DNA of 64,000 nucleotides, taken from contig NZ_CP094459.1 of assembly GCF_022809715.1 (NCBI RefSeq), positions 1,736,001-1,800,000 of the forward strand. Reading direction: 5' to 3'. Numbering within the stretch: position 1 is the first letter of the stretch; each line of letters opens with the position of its first letter. Source of the stretch: Burkholderia pyrrocinia. Its GTDB lineage: Bacteria > Pseudomonadota > Gammaproteobacteria > Burkholderiales > Burkholderiaceae. Below, one piece after another: positions 45,255-54,246 of this stretch. The notes beneath the pieces were generated by a model, which saw nothing but the letters and a program-made list of their open reading frames with translations, made no database searches and was not told where the DNA came from. Made by a program: the position numbers and the translations under genes.

Positions 45255-46001
45255 ATGAAAAACTCTCTTTCCCTTTCCTTTCCGCGCCGCGCGTCGTGCG
45301 TGCTCGCGACCGCCGGCGCGCTGCTCGTGGGCGCCGCGCATGCGGCGATCGTGCCGGACCGCACGCGCGTGATCTTCAACGAAGGCGAGCAGGCCGCGAT
45401 CGTCACGATCACCAACAAGAGCACGACGTATCCGTATCTCGTGCAGTCGTGGCTCGAGGACGCGAAGGGCAACAAGATCACGTCGCCGCTGATGGTCGTG
45501 CCGCCGCTGCAGCGCGTCGAGGCGAACGAGCGCAACGTGCTGCGGATCGCGAAGCTGCCGGGCACCGAGTTGCCGGCCGATCGCGAATCAGTGTTCTACC
45601 TGAACATCCGCGAAGTGCCGCCGAAGACCGATACGCCGAACACGCTGCAGATCGCGCTGCATACGCAGATGAAGCTGTTCTACCGGCCGAAGGCCGTGCA
45701 GCCCGCGCGCGACGAGGACTGGACGCTGCCGATGACGCTGCGCGTCGACGCGGCCGCGCACAAGCTGGTGTTCGACAACCCGACGCCGTACCACGTGACG
45801 GTGGTCGACGTGAGCTCGGGCGCGCAGAAGACGCCGGTGCCGATCGAGCCGGTGATGGTGAGCCCGATGAGCACGGCCGACGTGCCGTTCAAGGCTGCGA
45901 CGCCGTCGACGCTGTTCGTCACGCATATCGACGATTACGGCGGCCAGGTGGCGGTCGAGTATGCGTGCGACGCGGGGGCTTGCAAGAGCGTGAAGAAATG
46001 A
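45255..46001 (+). CDS. Periplasmic fimbrial chaperone
   Basis: This is the PapD-like chaperone that caps pilins by donor-strand complementation, 248 residues. The signal peptide is residues 1-31 (RRASCVLATAGALLVGAAHA). The first Ig domain starts AIVPDRTRVIFNEGEQAAIVTITNKSTTYPYLVQSWLED, with the subunit-anchoring Arg. The G1 strand region and the signature VFYLNIREVPPKTD are present. The second Ig domain ends with a cysteine pair (EYACDAGACKS). It is 16 bp after the usher gene and overlaps the next gene by four bases. Confidence 0.95.
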   Translation: MKNSLSLSFPRRASCVLATAGALLVGAAHAAIVPDRTRVIFNEGEQAAIVTITNKSTTYPYLVQSWLEDAKGNKITSPLMVVPPLQRVEANERNVLRIAKLPGTELPADRESVFYLNIREVPPKTDTPNTLQIALHTQMKLFYRPKAVQPARDEDWTLPMTLRVDAAAHKLVFDNPTPYHVTVVDVSSGAQKTPVPIEPVMVSPMSTADVPFKAATPSTLFVTHIDDYGGQVAVEYACDAGACKSVKK

Positions 46002-47020
46002 GCGGGGGAATGCGTCATCGGGAATCGCCGGCGGCATGGTTGCGCTGGGTCGTGCTCGTGCTGCTGGTCGCGGCCGTGCAGCCCGCGTGGGCACTGCGCT
46101 GCCTGACCAACAGCGGCGCGACTTCGTTGACCGAGCCGATCGGCGGTGTTGCGTCGTATCCGACCGACGCGCCGGACGGCTACGTGATCTGGGTGTCGCC
46201 GGTGCGCACGACGTCGGGGTACTGCTACAAGGACCTGGGTGACGACGGCAGCCTGAAGGTCGTCGACAACATTTACTTCTACGCGAATCCGAATCGCACG
46301 AACCCTGCGGCATGGGGGCTCGAGATCGGCATCCGCTACAAGGGCGTCGACTATTTCGACAAGACCAGCAATCGCGGCGGCGGGGTGTTTACCGGGTATT
46401 CGGTGCCGCCGTGCAGCCGGTACGACTTCGACCGCGGGCGCTGCCAGCAGACGCGCATCAGCATCGACTATCAGGTCGTCGTGCGCAAGAAGGGCAACTG
46501 GGTCCAGCCGCCGAGCGATATCTATACGGTGTTCCAGTTCGACGGCGAGTTCGGGCTGAATGCATTCGGCACGAGTTTCCAGTACCGCCTGAGCGGCCTG
46601 CGCAACCTCAAGCCGACGCCGTGCTTCGTCGACGTACTCGTGACGCCCGAACCGGGCATCGTCAATTTCGGACAGGTGCAGGCGGTCGGCAACGGCTTCC
46701 TGCCGGCGGTGCCGCGCAAGCGATTCTCGTTGTCGCTGACCAAGAAATGCAACGTCGCGGTGCGCGTCGACGGGTACTTCGAAACGAGCTATCCGGTTCG
46801 GAACGGTTTGCTGGTACCCGCGAAGGACAGCAATTTCGGCATCGGCATCGAAGACAGCCAGGGCAAGGCGATTCCGTTCAACGAACAGTTCACGCTGACG
46901 CAGTTTCCGTCCAATGTGATGAATCAGAGCGTGCTGATGGACGCGGTGCTGAAGTCGTTCGGGCCGCCGAAGATCGGGCGATTCGATGCGACGGCGACGA
47001 TCCGGTTGTTCATCTATTGA
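45998..47020 (+). CDS. Fimbrial tip protein / adhesin
   Basis: This is a secreted two-domain fimbrial protein of 340 residues. The signal peptide is about 1-34 (WLRWVVLVLLVAAVQPAWA). The N-terminal part (about residues 35-190, several cysteines) has no family I recognise and is probably the receptor-binding domain. The C-terminal pilin domain begins near PCFVDVLVTPEPGIVNFGQVQ and ends FDATATIRLFIY, with the terminal aromatic pattern recognised by the chaperone. The start overlaps the chaperone stop (ATGA). By size and last position it is probably the tip adhesin; binding partner unknown. Confidence 0.85.
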   Translation: MSGGMRHRESPAAWLRWVVLVLLVAAVQPAWALRCLTNSGATSLTEPIGGVASYPTDAPDGYVIWVSPVRTTSGYCYKDLGDDGSLKVVDNIYFYANPNRTNPAAWGLEIGIRYKGVDYFDKTSNRGGGVFTGYSVPPCSRYDFDRGRCQQTRISIDYQVVVRKKGNWVQPPSDIYTVFQFDGEFGLNAFGTSFQYRLSGLRNLKPTPCFVDVLVTPEPGIVNFGQVQAVGNGFLPAVPRKRFSLSLTKKCNVAVRVDGYFETSYPVRNGLLVPAKDSNFGIGIEDSQGKAIPFNEQFTLTQFPSNVMNQSVLMDAVLKSFGPPKIGRFDATATIRLFIY

Positions 47021-47070
47021 CGCATGCGTGCGCGGCCGGCGCCCGACAGTCGGCCGCAAGCCGTCAACCC

Positions 47071-47095
47071 GGCGCCGGCATTGCCCGGCGCCTTT
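47071..47095 (+). terminator. Terminator after the fimbrial operon
   Basis: The stem GGCGCCGG / CCGGCGCC (8 bp, loop of 6 nt) is followed by TTT, 51 bp after the adhesin stop. Confidence 0.6.
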
Positions 47096-47216
47096 CACGT
47101 CGAAAGCTTATGCGATGTCGCGGCCGGCATCGCACGATCGCGTTCGCTCGAACAACGATCCCGTCAATTGTTCAGACAAATCCTGACAGCCGGAAGGGGT
47201 ATCTCGTAATCGGATT

Positions 47217-47235
47217 GAGAATGATTTGCGTTTAC
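47217..47235 (+). promoter_or_regulatory. Fur box upstream of orbS
   Basis: The 19-bp stretch GAGAATGATTTGCGTTTAC matches the classical Fur box at 12 positions, including the GAATGAT core, and lies 40 bp before the orbS start. Ferric-ornibactin genes are known to be iron-repressed through Fur acting on orbS, so this is the expected control point. Confidence 0.65.
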
Positions 47236-47274
47236 GTTAAATTGCGCTATCTCAGAATTTGACGGAGCAGATCG

Positions 47275-47943
47275 ATGGCGATGGCGGAAGTGCTCGACCG
47301 ACCCGCGGCAGCAACGGCAAACCCGTTCCTCGGCAGTTATCCGGACCTGCCGTTGCGCGCCGCGCCACGCGCGCGCCGTGCCGCGGAGCCCCGCGCGCAG
47401 GGCGCATTGCTCGACGTGCTGATCTCGCATCGCGCGATGCTCGTCAATGTCGCGCGCGGCTTCGTCGGCTGTGCGAGCCGTGCCGAGGACGTCGTGCACG
47501 ACGTATTCGTGAAGCTCGTCGAATTCCCGAACCAGGACGCGGTGCGCCAGCCGGTCGCTTACGTGACGCGGATGGTGCGCAATGCGTCGATCGACGCGTG
47601 CCGCCGGCAGAGCCTCGAAAACGTCTATCACACGGAAGAGGACGACGGCTTCGACGTGCCGTCGCCGGAGCCGTCGCCGGAAGCCGCGCTGATGACGCGC
47701 GATACGCTGCGGCGCGTGTGGGCCGCGCTCGACGACCTGCCCGCGCGCAGCCGCGCGGCCTTCGAGATGGTGCGGCTGCGCGAGGAGACGCTGCAGACCG
47801 CGGCGCGCGCGCTGAACGTATCGCAGACGCTCGTGCATTTCATGGTGCGCGACGCGGAGCGCCACTGCGCGGAATGCCTCGACGCGTGCCATCGCGGCGT
47901 CGCGTGCCCGGTGTTCCTGGGCGGCCGTGCGCGGCGGCGGTAA
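47275..47943 (+). CDS. orbS: ECF sigma factor OrbS
   Basis: This is the iron-starvation sigma factor that transcribes the ornibactin genes, 222 residues. A non-conserved N-terminal extension of about 40 residues precedes region 2 ([48 protein letters not shown]) and region 4 ([45 protein letters not shown]). The tail has four cysteines (C198-x2-C-x3-C-x5-C211), unusual for ECF factors, which could sense iron or redox. No anti-sigma gene is adjacent. GGAG precedes the ATG at 47275; a second ATG two codons on is possible. Confidence 0.94.
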   Translation: MAMAEVLDRPAAATANPFLGSYPDLPLRAAPRARRAAEPRAQGALLDVLISHRAMLVNVARGFVGCASRAEDVVHDVFVKLVEFPNQDAVRQPVAYVTRMVRNASIDACRRQSLENVYHTEEDDGFDVPSPEPSPEAALMTRDTLRRVWAALDDLPARSRAAFEMVRLREETLQTAARALNVSQTLVHFMVRDAERHCAECLDACHRGVACPVFLGGRARRR

Positions 47944-47965
47944 AAAAACGCGCCGGCCAATCGTC
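47941..47965 (+). promoter_or_regulatory. OrbS-dependent promoter of orbH operon
   Basis: TAAA (47941-47944) and CGTC (47962-47965) are separated by exactly 17 nt, the pattern of iron-starvation sigma factors of the PvdS/OrbS group. The -35 TAAA overlaps the orbS stop codon, so the operon promoter begins inside orbS. Confidence 0.75.
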
Positions 47966-48031
47966 TATCAGACAGGAACGGCGCAATCCGCCGCTTCGCA
48001 TCCTTCAACCGCCTCCTGCTTTTTTCCGATC

Positions 48032-48274
48032 ATGACGCAAGCCACGACGCCTTCCGCCGACACCGACGATCTCGTCTACACGGTCGTCATCAACGACGAA
48101 GAACAGTATTCGATCTGGCCGACGTTCCGGCCCGTGCCGGCCGGCTGGCGCGAGGTCGGCGTGAGCGGCCCGAAGGCCGACTGTCTCGCGCACATCGAGA
48201 CCGTCTGGACCGACATGCGCCCCGCGAGCCTGCGCCGCGCAATGGACGGCGAGCGCGCGACGCGCGCCTCGTGA
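48032..48274 (+). CDS. orbH: MbtH-like protein OrbH
   Basis: This is a small cytosolic activator of NRPS adenylation domains, 80 residues. The MbtH signature is clear: [28 protein letters not shown] followed by [14 protein letters not shown], with the conserved tryptophans. It is expected to bind OrbI/OrbJ adenylation domains and increase their solubility and activity. It is the first gene of the OrbS-driven operon. The ribosome-binding site is weak; the start ATG is the only candidate near the family N-terminus. Confidence 0.94.
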   Translation: MTQATTPSADTDDLVYTVVINDEEQYSIWPTFRPVPAGWREVGVSGPKADCLAHIETVWTDMRPASLRRAMDGERATRAS

Positions 48275-48317
48275 CCCTCAGCGCCGCACCCGGCGCGCCA
48301 CCTGAAGAGGACGTTGC

Positions 48318-49337
48318 ATGACCCTGCTTTCGTTGCCGACGCTCGACGACCTGCGTATCGAGCCGGGGCTGCCCACCGTCGTGTCGCCGCGCGGCAGCGA
48401 CGGGATGTCGATCGACGACGTCGCGCCGCTGGCGCGCGAGATCGCGGCCGACACGCTCGAACGGGCGGGCGGTGTGCTGTTCACGGGCTTTCACGTGCCG
48501 TCGATCGACGCGTTCCAGCAGTTCGCGGCATCGTTCGGCGATCCGCTGATCGGCTATGAATACGCGTCGACGCCGCGCAGCCAGGTCGAAGGCGCGGTCT
48601 ACACGTCGACCGAATACCCGCCGCACCGCGCGATTCCGCTGCACAACGAGCAGTCGTATACGCGCGAATGGCCGCTGCGGATCTGGTTCCACTGCGCGCT
48701 CGCGGCGCCGAAGGGCGGTGCGACGCCGATCGCGGACAGCCGCGCCGTGTACCGCGCGCTCGATCCGGCGCTGATCGCGCGTTTCGAGCGGCGCGAGCTG
48801 CTGTACGTGCGCAATTTCGGGCAGGGGCTCGACCTGCCGTGGCAGCAGTCGTTCGGCACCGACGAGCCGGCCGAGGTCGAGCGGATGTGCGCGGCGCGCG
48901 GCATCGAATGCGCATGGCGCACCGACGACGACGGCGAACTGCTGCTGCGCACGCGTGAACGCTGCCAGGCCGTCGCGCGCCATCCGCGCACCGGCGACCG
49001 CGTGTGGTTCAACCAGGCGAACCTGTTCCACCTGTCCGCGCTCGACGACGACATGCAGGAAGCGCTCGTCGATGCGGTCGGGCTCGAGAACGTGCCGCGC
49101 AACGTGTACTACGGCGACGGCGAGCCGCTCGAAGCCGATGCACTTGCCGAGATCCGCGGCGTGCTCGACCAGCAGCGCATCGTATTCCCGTGGCGCACGG
49201 GCGACGTGCTGATGCTCGACAACATGCTGACCGCGCATGCGCGCGACCCGTTCGAGGGGCCGCGCAAGGTCGTCGTCGCGATGGCGCAGAGTTACACGGT
49301 CCCGCGCGCGACCGAACGGAGGACCGATGACGCGTAG
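48318..49337 (+). CDS. orbG: Fe(II)/2-oxoglutarate dioxygenase OrbG (SyrP-like)
   Basis: This is a TauD/SyrP-family hydroxylase of 339 residues, thought to beta-hydroxylate the aspartyl residue of ornibactin while it is bound to the NRPS. The metal triad is visible: HxE (H109 and E111 in PLHNEQSYT, a variant of HxD seen in this subfamily) and the distal H307 in NMLTAHARDPF, followed by the 2-oxoglutarate-binding Arg region. It starts 43 bp after orbH and ends overlapping orbC. The role agrees with the aspartate code in module 2 of OrbI. Confidence 0.9.
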   Translation: MTLLSLPTLDDLRIEPGLPTVVSPRGSDGMSIDDVAPLAREIAADTLERAGGVLFTGFHVPSIDAFQQFAASFGDPLIGYEYASTPRSQVEGAVYTSTEYPPHRAIPLHNEQSYTREWPLRIWFHCALAAPKGGATPIADSRAVYRALDPALIARFERRELLYVRNFGQGLDLPWQQSFGTDEPAEVERMCAARGIECAWRTDDDGELLLRTRERCQAVARHPRTGDRVWFNQANLFHLSALDDDMQEALVDAVGLENVPRNVYYGDGEPLEADALAEIRGVLDQQRIVFPWRTGDVLMLDNMLTAHARDPFEGPRKVVVAMAQSYTVPRATERRTDDA

Positions 49338-50175
49338 TACCGCCGCGCTTGCCGCGCGCGGATTGACGGTAGGTTATCGCGACCATGTCGTGATCGACGG
49401 GCTGGACCTGTCGATCGCGGCCGGCCGCGTGACCGCGCTGTGCGGGCCGAACGGCTGCGGCAAGAGCACGCTGCTGCGCACGCTCGCGGGCCTGCAGCCC
49501 GCGCGTGCCGGCCATGTCGAAGTGAACGGCAAGCCGCTCGCGTCGTTTCGCCGTCGCGCGCTCGCGCGCGAGCTGACGATGCTCGCGCAGTTCAACCAGA
49601 TTCCGTCGGGCCTCACGGTGCGCGAGCTCGTCGCGTACGGGCGCTATGCGTACGGCGGCTTCCTGCGCGGCCTGTCGCGCGCCGACCATGCGGCGATCGA
49701 CGAGGCGCTCGAGACCAGCGGCCTTGCGGACGATGAGGGCCGCGACGTCGGCGCGCTGTCGGGCGGCGAACGCCAGCGTGCGTGGATCGCGATGGCGCTC
49801 GCGCAGCAGGCGCCGATCGTGCTGCTCGACGAGCCGACCACCTATCTCGACATCCATCACCAGCTCGACATCCTCGATGCGCTGCGCGCGCTGAACCGCG
49901 CGCGCGGGTTGACGATCGTGTGGGTGCTGCACGACCTGAACCAGGCGGCCGCGTACAGCGACGAGATCGTGCTGATGCGCGCGGGCCGCCTCGTCGCACA
50001 GGGCTCGCCCGACGCGATGCTCGATCCGGCGCGGCTGCGCGCGGCGTTCGGCGTCGAGATGCTGAAGCTCGCGCATCCGCAGACGGGCGCGCCGATGTGC
50101 GTGCCGGCCTACGGGCCGTCCACATCCGACACACCGCAGGCGGCAGGCGTCTTCGACCGGGATCTCGCCGTATGA
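49327..50175 (+). CDS. orbC: Ferric-siderophore ABC importer ATPase OrbC
   Basis: This is a FhuC/FepC-type ATPase of 282 residues powering uptake of ferric ornibactin across the inner membrane. Walker A is GPNGCGKSTLLRTLAGLQ, the signature is LSGGERQRAWIAMALAQQ, and Walker B with D-loop is IVLLDEPTTYLDIHHQ. The TLLAQFNQIPSGLTVRELVAYGR-type Q-loop region is typical of iron importers. Its ATG lies inside the end of orbG (11-bp overlap), and its stop overlaps orbD by four bases. Confidence 0.94.
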   Translation: MTRSTAALAARGLTVGYRDHVVIDGLDLSIAAGRVTALCGPNGCGKSTLLRTLAGLQPARAGHVEVNGKPLASFRRRALARELTMLAQFNQIPSGLTVRELVAYGRYAYGGFLRGLSRADHAAIDEALETSGLADDEGRDVGALSGGERQRAWIAMALAQQAPIVLLDEPTTYLDIHHQLDILDALRALNRARGLTIVWVLHDLNQAAAYSDEIVLMRAGRLVAQGSPDAMLDPARLRAAFGVEMLKLAHPQTGAPMCVPAYGPSTSDTPQAAGVFDRDLAV

Positions 50176-52262
50176 CGACGTTCGCGATGCGCAAGCGCCT
50201 CGCGGCGACGGGGAAGGGCGCGGCCACCGGCCGGGCCGGCACGATCGCGATCGGCCTCGTCGCGCTGATCGCGATACTCGCGGCGCTGCGCGTTGCACCC
50301 GATTTGCGCGTGTGGTGGGCGGCGGCGCCCGGCAGCGACGGTGCCGCGCTCGCGCATGTGTTCCTGTTCGACCTCAGCCTGCCGCGTGTCGCGGCCGCGC
50401 TCGTCGCGGGCGGCTGCCTCGGCATCGCGGGCGCGCTGTTCCAGTCGCTCACGCGCAATCCGCTCGCGTCGCCCGACCTGCTCGGCGTGACGGGCGGCGC
50501 GCAACTCGGCCTGCTCGCGGCGATGCTCGTGCCGGCACTGGCGGGCGTCGCATCGGTGCCGCTGCTGTTCGTGTGCGGGCTGGCCGCCGCTGCAGTCGCG
50601 ATCGTCGCGGCCGGCGGCTGGCGCGCGACGCCGTTGCGGCTCGTGCTCGCGGGCAGCGTGTGCATGCTGCTGTTCGCGGCGCTGTCGACGCTCGTGCTCG
50701 CGTTCTTCGAGCAGAACATCGCGGGCGCCGCGCTGTGGACCAACGGCAGCCTGTACCAGCCGGGCGCGACGGGCCTCGCGCTCGCCGCGCGCTGGCTCGT
50801 CGTGCCGCTGATCGCGCTGCCGTTCGTGATCCGGCCGCTGAACCCGCTCACGCTCGGTGACGATGCCGCGGCCGCGGCCGGCGTGCGCGTCGATGCGACG
50901 CGGCTCGCCGCGACGCTCGTCGCGGTCGCGTTCACGAGCGTGGCCGTCAGTATCGCGGGCCCGCTGTCGTATGTCGGCCTCGTCGCGCCGAACCTGCTGC
51001 GCCAGGTGCGCGGTGCGCGCACGGCGCGGCTCGGCGTGCTGGTGCCGCTGTCGGCGCTCGCCGGCGGCGCGCTCGTGCTCGTCACCGACAGCGCGGTGCT
51101 CGCGTCGGGACTCGACGCGACACTGTCGACCGGCGTCGCGATCGCGCTGGTCGGCACGCCGCTGATGCTCGCGATGATCCGGAGCGGCGCCGCATGGTCG
51201 GGCGTGCTGCACGCGGATGCCGAACGCACGGCGGGCGGCGGCTCGACGCGGCTCGTCGGCTGGCTCGAACGGCTCGGCTGGCCGCTGCGCACCGCGCTGT
51301 TCGTCGTGGTCGGCGCGCTGGTGGTGTTGATCGGCGTGTCGGCCGGCCCCGAGTGGCTGTCGCCCGCGCGCTGGTCCGCCGCGCTGCACGGCCAGGATGC
51401 GCTCGCGCGGATGCTGATCGACCTGCGCATGCCGCGCCTGCTGTGTGCGCTGTTCGCGGGCGCGCTGCTGGCCGTGAGCGGCGTCGCGATGCAGAGCGTC
51501 GTGCGCAATCCGCTCGCGGGCCCCGAAGTGCTCGGCGTCACGCAGGGCGCGGGGCTCGTCACGCTGTTCGCATTGTCGACGTGGCCGCTGATGGGCCATG
51601 TGACGCTCGCGGCGGCCGCGCTGATCGGCGGCGGGCTGTCGCTCGCGATCACGCTCGCGCTGAATCACCGGCATCGTTATGCGCCGCTCGCGGTGGCGTT
51701 GACCGGTATCGTGATCGGCGCGCTGTGGACGACGCTCGCGCAATGGCTGATCACGCAGCAAAGCGTGCAGCCCGCGCGCTTCGTCGTGTGGCTCGTCGGC
51801 GGCACCTATGGCCGCAGCTGGGGCGAGGTGTCGATGCTGCTGCCGTGGTGCGTGCTCGCGGTACCCGTGTTCGCGTGGCTCGCGCGACCGCTCGACATGC
51901 TCGCACTCGGCGACGACCAGGCGGCCGCGCTCGGCCTGCCGGTGGCCGCGCTGCGGCCGCTCGCGCTGACGATCGCGACGCTCGCCGCGTGCGCGGCCGT
52001 CGCGGCGGTCGGGCCGGTCGGCTTCATCGGGCTGATGGCGCCGCACGTCGCGACGATGCTCGGCGCACGCCGGCATCGCACGCGGCTGTGGCTCGCGGCC
52101 GCATGCGGCGCGCTGATCCTCGGCGCCGCGGATCTCGCGGCGCGCACGGTCGTCGCGCCGCGCGAAGTGCCGGCCGGCGTGCTGACCGCGCTGATCGGCG
52201 CGCCGTACCTGCTCGGGCTGCTGATCCTCGAGGGGCGCCGCGCCCGGCGCGCGGGGCGATGA
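50172..52262 (+). CDS. orbD: Ferric-siderophore ABC importer permease OrbD (fused FhuB-type)
   Basis: This is an inner-membrane channel of 696 residues made of two fused FecCD-type halves, like FhuB. Half 1 (about residues 20-345) has [41 protein letters not shown]. Half 2 (about 370-695) repeats it with [40 protein letters not shown]. There are about 20 TM segments. The conserved loop [16 protein letters not shown] / [17 protein letters not shown], where the ATPase docks, occurs in both halves. It overlaps orbC and orbF by four bases each. Confidence 0.94.
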   Translation: MTTFAMRKRLAATGKGAATGRAGTIAIGLVALIAILAALRVAPDLRVWWAAAPGSDGAALAHVFLFDLSLPRVAAALVAGGCLGIAGALFQSLTRNPLASPDLLGVTGGAQLGLLAAMLVPALAGVASVPLLFVCGLAAAAVAIVAAGGWRATPLRLVLAGSVCMLLFAALSTLVLAFFEQNIAGAALWTNGSLYQPGATGLALAARWLVVPLIALPFVIRPLNPLTLGDDAAAAAGVRVDATRLAATLVAVAFTSVAVSIAGPLSYVGLVAPNLLRQVRGARTARLGVLVPLSALAGGALVLVTDSAVLASGLDATLSTGVAIALVGTPLMLAMIRSGAAWSGVLHADAERTAGGGSTRLVGWLERLGWPLRTALFVVVGALVVLIGVSAGPEWLSPARWSAALHGQDALARMLIDLRMPRLLCALFAGALLAVSGVAMQSVVRNPLAGPEVLGVTQGAGLVTLFALSTWPLMGHVTLAAAALIGGGLSLAITLALNHRHRYAPLAVALTGIVIGALWTTLAQWLITQQSVQPARFVVWLVGGTYGRSWGEVSMLLPWCVLAVPVFAWLARPLDMLALGDDQAAALGLPVAALRPLALTIATLAACAAVAAVGPVGFIGLMAPHVATMLGARRHRTRLWLAAACGALILGAADLAARTVVAPREVPAGVLTALIGAPYLLGLLILEGRRARRAGR

Positions 52263-53059
52263 CGCCGTCGCTCGACGGCGTGCGCGCCACGCGCTTCTCG
52301 GCGTTCGCGCCCGAACCGTTCGCCGACCATCTCGACGTCGTCTGGCTCGGCATGCCCGACGACACGCACGCGCCGGGCCGCATCGTCGTGCCCGTCAGCG
52401 CGTTGCCCGAGCATCGCGAGGCCGTGCTCGACGCGATGGTCCGTCATTACGGCGGCGATCCGGCGCAGCATGCGCGCGCGCTGATCTCGCAATGGAGCAA
52501 ATACTATTTCGGTCGTGCGGCGCCGGCCGGTGTCGTCGCCGCGCTGACGCTCGGCCGGCCGCTCGACATGGCGCCCGAACGCACGTTCGTCGCGCTCGAC
52601 GACGGGATGCCCGCCGCGCTGTATTTCGCGGCGGACGCGCTCGGCGCGCCGTGCGACGATCCCGCGCCGCGCTATGCGGGGCTCGTCGCGCATCTCGGCG
52701 CGGTGATCGATCTGCTCGCGGCGATGGGCCGCGTCACGCCGCGCGTGCTGTGGAGCAACGCGGGCAATCTGCTCGACTATCTGCTCGACACCTGTCGTTC
52801 GCTGCGTTGCGCGGCCGATCCTGTGCGCGACGCGGGCTGGCTGTTCGGCTCGTCGTGCTTCGCGTGCGAACCGAATCCGCTGCGCATGCCGGTGCGCGAC
52901 GCCGTGCCGCGCTCGCCGCTGCTGCCGACACCGTTTCGCGCGCGCCGCGTGTGCTGCCTGCGCTACGAAATTCCTGGAGAAACGCAACTGTGTGGAAGCT
53001 GCCCCCTGCTATTGACGATGGACGACGCGGCGCTGGCCGGGCAGGACGCGATCCGGTGA
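52259..53059 (+). CDS. orbF: Siderophore-iron reductase OrbF (FhuF family)
   Basis: This is a cytosolic or membrane-associated ferric reductase that releases iron from imported ferric ornibactin. It has 266 residues. The FhuF [2Fe-2S] motif sits near the C-terminus as C-C-x10-C-x2-C (from [13 protein letters not shown] to LCGSCP). The N-terminal part is the less conserved FhuF fold, with [30 protein letters not shown] near residues 76-105, as in the family. It overlaps both neighbours (ATGA with orbD; its TGA overlaps the orbB GTG). Confidence 0.9.
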   Translation: MTPSLDGVRATRFSAFAPEPFADHLDVVWLGMPDDTHAPGRIVVPVSALPEHREAVLDAMVRHYGGDPAQHARALISQWSKYYFGRAAPAGVVAALTLGRPLDMAPERTFVALDDGMPAALYFAADALGAPCDDPAPRYAGLVAHLGAVIDLLAAMGRVTPRVLWSNAGNLLDYLLDTCRSLRCAADPVRDAGWLFGSSCFACEPNPLRMPVRDAVPRSPLLPTPFRARRVCCLRYEIPGETQLCGSCPLLLTMDDAALAGQDAIR

Positions 53060-54078
53060 CGGATGCCGGCCGCCGGCACGCGTTGGGTGCGCTCGCCGCG
53101 CTCGGTGCCGCGTGCTGCGGCGTGTTTTCCGCGTCGGCCGGTGCGGTTGCCGTTGCCGGTGGCGGGCCCGGTACGCCGGGCGCCGTGTCGCTGGCCGGCA
53201 ACCCCGTCGTGTCGCAGGCGAGCGCGAAGATGCCCGTGCGGCCGCAGCGCGTGGTCGCGCTCGACTTCATGTTCGCGGAAAGCGTGGTCGCGCTCGACCT
53301 CGTGCCGGTCGGGATGGCCGATACCGCGTTCTATCCGGGCTGGCTCGGCTACCAGAGCGACCGGCTCGCGCACGTGACCGACATCGGCTCGCGGCAGGAG
53401 CCGGGGCTCGAGGCGATCGCGGCGGTCAAGCCCGACCTGATCATCGGCGTCGGCTTCCGGCATGCACCGATCTTCGACGCGCTCGACCGGATCGCGCCGA
53501 CAATCCTGTTCCAGTTCAGCCCGAATGTTTCCGACGGCGGCGTACCCGTTACGCAGCTCGACTGGATGCGGCAGATCTTCCGGACGATCGGCGCGGTGAC
53601 GGGGCGCGACGCGCGCGCGCAGGCGGTCGATGCGCAGCTCGACGCGGGAATCGCGCGCAATGCGGCGCGGCTCGCGGCAGCGGGAAGAAAGGGCGAGCGC
53701 ATCGCGCTGCTGCAGGATCTCGGCTTGCCCGACCGTTACTGGGCCTATACGGGCAACAGCACGTCGGCCGGCCTCGCGCGTACGCTCGGGCTCGATCCGT
53801 GGCCGAAGAAGCCGACGCGGGAAGGCACGCTGTACGTGACGTCGGCCGACCTGCTCACGCAGCGCGACCTGGCCGTACTGTTCGTGACCGCGTCGGGGAT
53901 GGACGTGCCGCTGTCGGCGAAACTCGATTCGCCGGTGTGGCGCTTCGTGCCCGCGCTGCGCGACCGCCGGATCGCGCTCATTGAGCGCAACATCTGGGGG
54001 TTCGGTGGGCCGATGTCGGCGCTGAAGCTGGCCGACGTGATGACCGATACGATGCTGAAGCTGCCGGCCGTGCGTTGA
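53056..54078 (+). CDS. orbB: Periplasmic ferric-ornibactin binding protein OrbB (FhuD-like)
   Basis: This is the periplasmic receptor of the ornibactin importer, 340 residues. It starts from a GTG that overlaps the orbF stop and yields a signal peptide (about residues 1-30, [23 protein letters not shown]). Type-III binding-protein marks follow: [46 protein letters not shown] and [23 protein letters not shown]. It pairs with OrbD and OrbC. It is the last gene of the operon and converges with orbE. Confidence 0.92.
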   Translation: MTDAGRRHALGALAALGAACCGVFSASAGAVAVAGGGPGTPGAVSLAGNPVVSQASAKMPVRPQRVVALDFMFAESVVALDLVPVGMADTAFYPGWLGYQSDRLAHVTDIGSRQEPGLEAIAAVKPDLIIGVGFRHAPIFDALDRIAPTILFQFSPNVSDGGVPVTQLDWMRQIFRTIGAVTGRDARAQAVDAQLDAGIARNAARLAAAGRKGERIALLQDLGLPDRYWAYTGNSTSAGLARTLGLDPWPKKPTREGTLYVTSADLLTQRDLAVLFVTASGMDVPLSAKLDSPVWRFVPALRDRRIALIERNIWGFGGPMSALKLADVMTDTMLKLPAVR

Positions 54079-54195
54079 GCGAGCGGCGCAGATACCGCCG
54101 TTTCGACGGGCATGACGTCGTGATCGGCTTGACGACCGATGGCCCCGGCCTTTCCTTGTCGCCAATCTCCGGCAACATTCCCTTCCGAATCGAAC

Positions 54196-54231
54196 ATCGC
54201 CGACGCGCTGCCATTGCGGCGCATCGGCGAT
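54196..54231. terminator. Weak dyad between convergent orbB and orbE
   Basis: ATCGCCGA (54196-54203) and TCGGCGAT (54224-54231) flank a 20-nt loop in the 168-bp convergent gap. There is no U-run, so it is only a weak candidate bidirectional terminator. Nothing else is visible in the gap. Confidence 0.25.
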
Positions 54232-54246
54232 CCATCGATGAATGGC

